Below are positions 57,421-64,000 of a stretch of 64,000 nucleotides of DNA, one piece after another; within the stretch, counting starts at the first letter, position 1, and each line of letters opens with the position of its first letter. The stretch lies in assembly GCA_026874595.1 (NCBI GenBank), contig CM049315.1, positions 7,872,664-7,936,663 of the forward strand, in the 5' to 3' direction. Origin of the DNA: Sipunculus nudus. Its lineage: Eukaryota > Annelida > Sipuncula > Golfingiida > Sipunculidae. The notes under the pieces are model-generated. The model made no database searches. It had not been told where the DNA came from and saw only the letters and a list, made by a program, of their open reading frames with translations. The position numbers and the translations under genes were made by a program.

Positions 57421-57747
57421 ATGGATCATATGTTAAGGGTTTTAGAGGGATTATTATTTACAATGTTTGCTTCTCACGTTACTGCAGATGTCTATATAGC
57501 TGGCGAATTTTCGAATGAACAGCTTTCCAGTTACATCAGTGTACAGAGCGCCTCCATAAAAAGAGAGTTCACGGATATCGTGGAAGACTGCGCCCTGTGG
57601 TGTGCTTCACTGCACCGCTGCCCAATCTACATCCGGCCCTACGAATTCTCTGGACAAAGTATCTGTTTGCTTTATTCTGTTGGTGATGGCGAAGATTACC
57701 CCGAGACCCATGACACTAACGTCAGACGAGAGAGGATGACTGATTTG
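57421..57747 (+). CDS. Secreted PAN-like gene, exon 1
   Basis: Signal peptide and PAN-like cysteine module. Donor GATTTG before GTAATAT, phase 0. No TATA box was recognised within 150 bp upstream. Confidence 0.75.
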
Positions 57748-58984
57748 GTAATATAATATAACCAGATAACCAATATAATTACCAAAACATTTTACCATAA
57801 AAGGGAGTCGGATTTATCAAAGGATCGAGCTTGTATCAGCGAAAACTGTGTTTTGGTTTAGAAGGAAAGAAATAAAATCACATTTAAACTCTCCTTTAAA
57901 GTACGGTATATGATTTTTGTAAGCCTTTATATTTAAACGGTATTAAAGGTATACAATGATGAAGTAAAGTTAATTGATCATATGTTATATAATATAAAAT
58001 AATATATTAATATAACAAAAAAATAAGAACACATTTAAGCTCTCTAATTAAGTGTATGGTTCTAAAAGAACTCAGAGATATAATCACAGGTCAAAAGGTA
58101 CTGAGCTACAAACATTAGGTCGTTGTACCAAAACGTATGTATCCATTTAAAGGTGCTGATTCTGTTTCATTAACAAAATGAATATTAAGTAATGTTATAA
58201 AATACGCATGATGAGGGGTAGAGGAAAAGAGTATAATTAGTGTTCACTTAGATTTTATTTGTATGTTTAATCACCTTTTCAGATTTTGACTGACAGTCTT
58301 GAGCCAAACTCCTATTGCCGTACCATGACGGATACAACCATGGGTAAAATCCGACCAGACACGGCTTTTCTTCTGCCAAACGGCATCTATTACATCATCA
58401 CGGCGAGTGTAGTATTTCTGTTAGAAAGAAATCATGAAAACGAGTTTTGTCTGGATAAAGTGATGACCATCACCAGAGTGATAGCTGACATGGAGGCAAT
58501 TGTCAAGACGGCGTTCGTTCATCCTACGGGAGATGGTAAACACCACCGGATCCAGGTGTTTGACATCAGTACGTACATCAAATAATTAAAGGATATAAGT
58601 AGGAGATAAAGAAGGAAGGGGTGGGTTTAAAGTCTTATATCACCGGACATTTATTATTAAAATTATTATTATTATTATTTTTTTGTAATGGTCTATTAGG
58701 CCTTTCAATTCTTCAAGGCTTTCCCATCTAAACCTCTACAATATATATTCAAAGAAGCCATGATATATGCTGGAACGAATATAACATTTGAATCATCTTA
58801 AATAATATAATTATTTTTACGTGTTAATTTTACATTATTAAATCTTATTTATTCCTGTAATTAATACACCCATCTATAATTCATTATTGTACATTTATTC
58901 TTATATGTTTAAGGTATTTGCCTCCCCTACAAAATGTTCAAAACTTGACGTACGTTGTCGTACTTGGAAGTTCCCCTTATCTAA

Positions 58985-59065
<81 letters not shown>

Positions 59066-61298
59066 AACTCTGAAGAAAAACAGCACTGTAAATTTACAAC
59101 AGTCTGTTTCAAGGGATGCGACCCGATCATCAGGTGAATGTGGTTAGAATGAAGCCAACGGCGTGGTTTGAAAAGCCGAGTCTTTGCGAGATTACGAGAT
59201 TATGCTTTGTGCCATGGGGAGGGGGGGGGGGGGGCTGACACTGAGGTTTATTGTTGTTGTTAATGTTTATATAATACAAAGATATATTGCCAGGATGCTC
59301 AGCATATTAAACTGATTTGTCTGTTCTAACTGTTGCCTTATAGACAATGCATCTCAGCTGACACTGAACATTCATAGGAAAATCGTCTTTTTTCCGGCAG
59401 TTACATTGTTTTTGAGGTACATTCACAGCTTTGTCAGTATTTAGAACCTTCATATTATATTTACTGATCAGGTTAGACATGTTAGGTAGACAGCTATGGC
59501 TATTTTTTTAAATTGTTCCTGTTGAATAACCTGTGGTACCTGTGATGTTTTTGGAAGTGTTTTTCAACTAGTTTCATGAATTGTCTGCCAATGTTAGTTT
59601 TTATATGAGGGCTGTAGGGGGGATTGAACCATTTCCTTTCCTGTTTCTTTTGCTTTTCACTGTGGGTTCAACATATTTTAAGTTTTCTGAGAACCCGCCT
59701 TTCGCTAAAGCTTTGTCATACATGGGTTTCGCTTTCATAAATAGCTCTTCATTGCAGGAGGTGTCAGATACACGCTTGCTGATGATCATAGGTATCTGCC
59801 TGTTAATAGCTGGAGGGTTATTGGCTTGTGCGTGGATTTAGAGCGGGTAAATGTTCGGTTTTCTGTAAGGGTAGAAAATGTCATTTTTGGAGGTCAAATG
59901 TTACGTCTAAGAAACCTGTGCAGGTCAGGTTAGTTTAAATGGTTATTTTTGACCCAACATTGGAAAAGAGTTTGACAAATTTCTTACGGGTGCTGGCTAC
60001 TTTGGGTCCAGTCACGTTTGGGAAACAACCTAAACCGTCATCTCGATACAGGCCTAGAGCATTTTCACCAAATTCCTTTTTCAACATATCTAGGATGTTT
60101 AAACCAACAATTTCGCACACTTCAGCGCCATAAAAACTGCCCATGGAGACGTCAAAACTAGTATGATCTTTTTTTCACCCAGATGTTGCCGTTGATAAAC
60201 AGTAAGCTTTTCCTGCTGTGCAGGATGATTTTGATAACATAATCTGGAATGGAGACCATGGTTTTGGCAAATTTGAGGGCTTTCGTGAGTAGATAATCTG
60301 TGATCAGGAGTAAAAATCAACGATATCAAACTTTATGAACTTTGATTTTTGTTTCAGCTTCAATTTCTTGAACCAAGGTATTACCTGTGCGGTATTTTGC
60401 CACTGGTTGAGTTTGGTTTTCAGTCTCAGTTGGCTATTAAATTTTTCAAAGTGCTTTTTGCTGATAAAACCTATTTCAGATTTTGCTGGATTTATCAGTC
60501 TGCACTTGGGGTTTTGTTTAAAATTATCCTTATAGTCTTTCAAAGTAATGTAGGCATTGCGCTCGGCCATGACTTCGATGGGGTCTGCTAGGTTAAGGGA
60601 ACCGGCTATTTTTATTGTCTTAGTGATGTTTTCTGTTAGGAGTTTATTGTAGTATTCTTTCGGCATACTGTACAGGTTGGTGGTCTTATCTGCTTGTACT
60701 ATGAGATTGTCAGATTGTCTGATTGTCTTGATGTCATTGGCCATTTGTCTCTCGAATGCATTGTGTGAGTGCTGGAATCCAATGTTCCGGATTTTTCATA
60801 GATAATATAATAAGAATAATATGAAAATTTTTATTTTCAGATGGAAACCATTTTGAATATCAGGGGAATGCAATTAATGGAAAACGTAGTTTAACCCCCT
60901 TGGTGAGTGAACTGCATCAACTGCGATTGGCTAAGGCGAATTCGACTGGGTCTGTGAGTGCACTTCCCATGCTTAGATCAAGCCGTGCAATAGAAATCGT
61001 CCCTTGTGAAAACCTGGGAGTTCCTCAGAAGTTAGCGAACGGAAGTGTACAGACATGCGCAGTCAGAATATCCGATGACAGCATCATGTTCACGTACCGC
61101 GTGACTGTTGGAGGGATGAGGGTGACCTTCACGGAGACAGACAGTCCAACACACGGCCAGCAGAGTAACCTTACAGCTATCATGGTCCTGAACGATGGTG
61201 TGGCCACCTTCACAGGATCCGACATGTCCGTGTACACGGGTTCTATTACGTCAAATCCCCAAAGAAGCACCCTATATGGACACTTCTTGAAAACCTAA
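57421..61298 (+). CDS. Secreted PAN/apple-like protein, three exons
   Basis: Exons 57421-57747, 58283-58568 and 60841-61298 join in phases 0 and 1 to give 356 residues (1071 nt). The ATG has G at +4 and opens a signal peptide with hydrophobic core LLFTMFASHVTA and likely cleavage after Ala22. Residues about 50-86 (Cys57, Cys61, Cys67, Cys82; EDCALWCASLHRC and SICLLYS) resemble a small PAN/apple module, usually a protein- or carbohydrate-binding fold. The rest, including GKIRPDTAFLLPNGIYYI, the exon 3 segment CAVRISDDSIMFTYRVTVGG and the terminal VYTGSITSNPQRSTLYGHF, looks beta-rich and is not recognised. No membrane segment or GPI signal, so secretion is inferred. Intron 2 (2.3 kb) contains a decayed Penelope-like element on the opposite strand. 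A poly(A) signal lies 193 bases past the stop. Function unknown. Confidence 0.75.
58283..58568 (+). CDS. Secreted PAN-like gene, exon 2
   Basis: Acceptor CCTTTTCAG before ATTTTG, donor GACATCA before GTACGT, phase 1. Encodes LTDSLEPNSYCRTMTD and ENEFCLDKVMTITRVIAD; no domain recognised. Confidence 0.75.
58987..59065. repeat. (AT)n microsatellite
   Basis: Almost pure AT dinucleotides. It directly follows the presumed 3' end of the Penelope-like element, which is a typical position for such a run. Confidence 0.9.
59060..60795 (-). mobile_element. Degenerate Penelope-like retroelement in intron 2
   Basis: Read on the minus strand, successive frames carry an N-terminal extension with VQADKTTNLY (about 60690); RLINPAKSEIG (about 60480); KFDIVDFYS with the catalytic Asp region (about 60310); MGSFYGAEVCEIVG; GLYRDDGLGCF with the YxDD-like active site (about 60050); SKRVSDTSCNEE (about 59770); an NPPYS linker; and a Cys-rich CNCRK segment (about 59380) that precedes GIY-YIG in intact relatives. 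At least three frameshifts and several stops separate these blocks, so it is a pseudogene. The assignment rests on the RT plus NPPYS/CNCR arrangement; the GIY-YIG core itself was not found. Confidence 0.68.
60841..61298 (+). CDS. Secreted PAN-like gene, exon 3 (terminal)
   Basis: Acceptor TTATTTTCAG before ATGGAAAC. Encodes NGNHFEYQGNAINGK to GHFLKT and TAA at 61296-61298. Contains NGS and NLT glycosylation sites and two cysteines (PCEN, QTCAV). Confidence 0.75.
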
Positions 61299-61490
61299 GG
61301 TACCAAGGCAGCCAGTTATATTTAAACATTTGTGTGGTAATACTGGTATACGCTTATCACCACAAAGTCTATTGTCGAGAGAACTGCATATTTTGTGTTT
61401 TCATTTATTTCATGTTTATCACCTGATTTGTAAAACGGACAAATACCTTTTTATTATTATACAATTTTATTATTTGTACTTTGAACAGAA

Positions 61491-61496
61491 AATAAA
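61491..61496 (+). promoter_or_regulatory. Poly(A) signal of the secreted PAN-like gene
   Basis: AATAAA 193 bases downstream of the stop, followed by a T-rich region; a normal 3' UTR length. Confidence 0.65.
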
Positions 61497-61839
61497 GTTT
61501 GCGAATTCTCATTTTGGACTATGTTAATCACTGTGTTGTATTCATATATACGGGTTTTATTTATTGAATGGTAAAAATTGAATTTATTTTTCACGGATTG
61601 TACAAGTGATTATTTTAACTAATCGAGTTACTCTGCCTGACTCAGGCGGTGGCTTCCAGAAATGTCTGTAGGTGGAGGAAGCAAGAGAAAACCGCCGACC
61701 ATGGATGGCCAGCTACAACCAAAATTCATAGCTACTCCTTGCATATGATATGGGTCTAGTCTTAAATACCTATCTTACATTATAATCAACTAGTCATATG
61801 ATATGACTTTCAAGGTGTGAAAAACATTATCCCCTCGCA

Positions 61840-64000
61840 ACGAGGTTGCAGGAGGGGATATAGTAAAGCCTCCGTTCGTGCGTCCGTCCGTCCGTCATTC
61901 CGTCCGTTCGGGATTGCCTTGCGGATCGATTTTAAGCTAAACAGTATCAACTAGAATTTTCCTCTTTCAAATATGGCTTATTCACACATGAATGAAAAAC
62001 CTTATCGATTTTGATGTCACGGCGTAAAGTCAAGACCTCTGGACCCACTTCTTGAATAAGCATGTGGACCCATTTTACCCGAAACCGTCTAAACAAAACC
62101 ATTTATCTTGCACGTATGGCTCACCCACACATGGATAAAGTAACCTATCAATTTTTAGGTCACGGGGTCAAAGGTCAAGGCCACGGGACCCCCTTTGTAA
62201 AAAAAAAATGTGGATCGATTTTAAGCCAAACCGTTTCACCTAAACCTTTGATCTTACAAATATGGCTCACCCACCCAAAGACGCAGAACCCTGTCGATCT
62301 TGAGGTCACGGGGTCAAAGGTCAAGCCCACGGTATCCACTTTTTTTAAAATGCTTACGGACCTATTTTAAGCCAAACCGTTTGATCAAAACCTTTTACCT
62401 TGCACATATGTTTCACCCATCCATCGAAGAAGACCAAGCTCACTGGGTATAAGGTCAAGGCCACGAGGCCCACTTTTTGAAAAAGCTTGTGGACCCATTT
62501 TAAGCTCATATATGGCTCACCCAGTCATCGATGAATAACCCTATCGGGTAGGAGGTCACGGGGTCGGTGGTCAAGACCACGGGACCCACTTCTTTGAAAG
62601 GCTTTTGGATCGATTTTAAGCAAAACCGTTCCACCTATACATTTCGTCTTTCACATATGGCTCAACCGAAAATGGACGAACAACCCTTTCGATTTCGAGG
62701 TCACGGTGTCAAAGGTCAAGGCCAAGGGACCAACTTCTTGAAAAAGCTTGTAGATCCATTTTAAGCTTCCATATGGCTCACCCCCACATGGATGAGGAAC
62801 CCTATTGATTTTGAGGTCCAAAGTAAAGGTCAAGGCCACGGAAACCATATTTTGAAAAAGCATGTGGACCCATTTTAAGTCAAACCGTGTGACCAAAACC
62901 TTTCATCATGCACATATGTCTCACCCACTCATAGAAAGAAAACCCTGTTGATTTTGAAGTCACAAGATCAAAAGTCAAGGCCACGGGACCCACTTCTTTA
63001 AAAAGCTTGTAGGTCGAATTTTAGCTAAACCGTTACCTAAATCCTTTCTTTTTTCACATATGGCTCACCCACCCATAGAAAGAGAAACTTTTCGATTTTG
63101 AGGACATGAGATCATCCATGTGAGGGTCATGGGATCAAAGGTCAAGGCCACCTGACCCACTTCTTGAATAAGCTTATGGATCGATATCAAGCCAAACCGT
63201 GTCACGTAAGCCTTTTGCATTTTCCATAAGGCTCACCCACACATGGATGGAGAACCCTATCCATTTTGAGGTGACTGGGTCAAAGGTCAAGGCAACGAAA
63301 ACCACTTTTTGAAAAAGCTTGTGGATAGATTTTAAGCCAAACCGTTTCACCGAAACCTTTCATCTTTCATATATGGCTCCCCACACATGCACGAAGAACC
63401 CAGGTTGATTTCGAGGTCACTGGATCAAAGGTCAAGAATACAGGACCCACTTCTTGAAAAAGCTTGTGGACTCATTTTAAGCCAAACCAAAAACTTTCAT
63501 CTTGCGCATATGGCACATCCACACATGGATGAAGAACCCTTTAGATTTAGGTGTCGGGGGTCAAGACCACGGGGCCCACTTTTTAAAAATTGTGGACCAT
63601 CTCTCAGTCAAAAATTGTGGCCAAAACCTTTCATATTTCACATATGGCTCACCCATCCATGGATAAAGACACCTTTTGGTTTTGAGGTCACGGGATGATA
63701 GGTCAAGGCTAAGGGACCAACTTTTTGTAAAAGCTTGTGGACCAATTTTAAGTCAAACCGCTTGACCAAAACATTTCATTTTGCACTTAAGGCTCACCGA
63801 CCCATGAATGAAGACCCGTTTCGATTTTTAGGTCACGGGGTCAAAGGTTAAGGCCTAAGGACCAACTTTTTGAACTAGCTTTGTGGACCGATATTTAGCC
63901 AAACAGTTTTACGTATAACCTTTTATCCACACATGGATAGAGAACCTTTTTTGCTTTTGAGGTAACGGGGTCAAAGGTGACGGCCACAAGACCTACTTTT
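61840..64000 (+). repeat. ~140-bp tandem array with AGGTCA half-sites, running off the window
   Basis: About 14 units (spacing 115-165 bp) with GATTTTGAGGTCACGGG, GGGTCAAAGGTCAAGGCCAC, GGACCCACTTCTTGAAAAAG, TTTTAAGCCAAACCGTTT and ATATGGCTCACCCACACATG. It begins with CCCCTCGCAACGAGGTTGCA and a CCGTCCGTCCGTC run at 61880-61915. Small frames on either strand are repeat by-products. Same family as 32160-32760. Confidence 0.85.

Noticed and set aside
59581-59841. Plus-strand 86-codon frame with hydrophobic segments
   Set aside because: Antisense to the Penelope-like linker region, which explains the sequence better.
60335-60591. Plus-strand hydrophobic frames
   Set aside because: Antisense shadows of the reverse transcriptase blocks on the minus strand.

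Overview
This is a eukaryotic, very repeat-rich, AT-rich window. Exons are short with GT-AG introns of several kb, and there are many simple repeats, TIR elements, a non-LTR retrotransposon and Penelope-like fragments. The repeat style suggests a marine lophotrochozoan, most likely a mollusc: arrays of 'GACCTTGACCTTTGACC', TCGCGA-rich short elements, and repeats ending in GACGGAC runs followed by 'CAGATGACTTTCAGTCAGCTGAGC'. The species cannot be named from the sequence.

Three host genes can be supported. (1) At 518-1529, minus strand, is the terminal coding exon of a divergent seven-helix receptor. (2) At 23930-41626, minus strand, is a complete seven-exon biliverdin reductase A-like gene of 315 codons. 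All six splice junctions agree in phase, and the order of conserved segments matches the animal family. (3) At 57421-61298, plus strand, is a three-exon gene for a secreted 356-residue protein with a PAN/apple-like cysteine module and an unrecognised remainder. All its junctions are also phase-consistent, and it ends in a poly(A) signal. Two weaker coding candidates (53339-53862 and 56142-56235, both minus) are listed at low confidence.

Layout: 1-1.7 kb, receptor exon and a short inverted-repeat element. 1.7-7.9 kb, tandem and interspersed repeats, with a 436-bp MITE caught inside one tandem array. 8.1-13.4 kb, two copies of a composite TIR element and a three-unit higher-order satellite. 13.4-18.3 kb, short tandem repeats and a 5'-truncated non-LTR retrotransposon. 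18.8-22.7 kb, degenerate tandem repeats. 22.8-23.1 kb, a Penelope-like fragment. 23.9-41.6 kb, the reductase gene, its introns packed with repeats. 42.1-45.4 kb, a 3.3-kb TIR element with subterminal arrays. 46.6-53.1 kb, nested TIR elements splitting an 80-bp tandem array. 54.8-55.7 kb, more TIR ends. 57.4-61.5 kb, the secreted-protein gene with a decayed Penelope-like copy in intron 2. 61.8-64 kb, a ~140-bp tandem array rich in nuclear-receptor-like half-sites, continuing past the window end.

The most unusual structure is at 37091-38575. The 3' splice site of reductase exon 4, plus the first 51 nt of that exon (including its His-Glu-Glu segment), is tandemly repeated about 19 times with a 79-bp period. 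Some 18 decoy acceptors therefore lie directly upstream of the real one, and each decoy is frame-incompatible.
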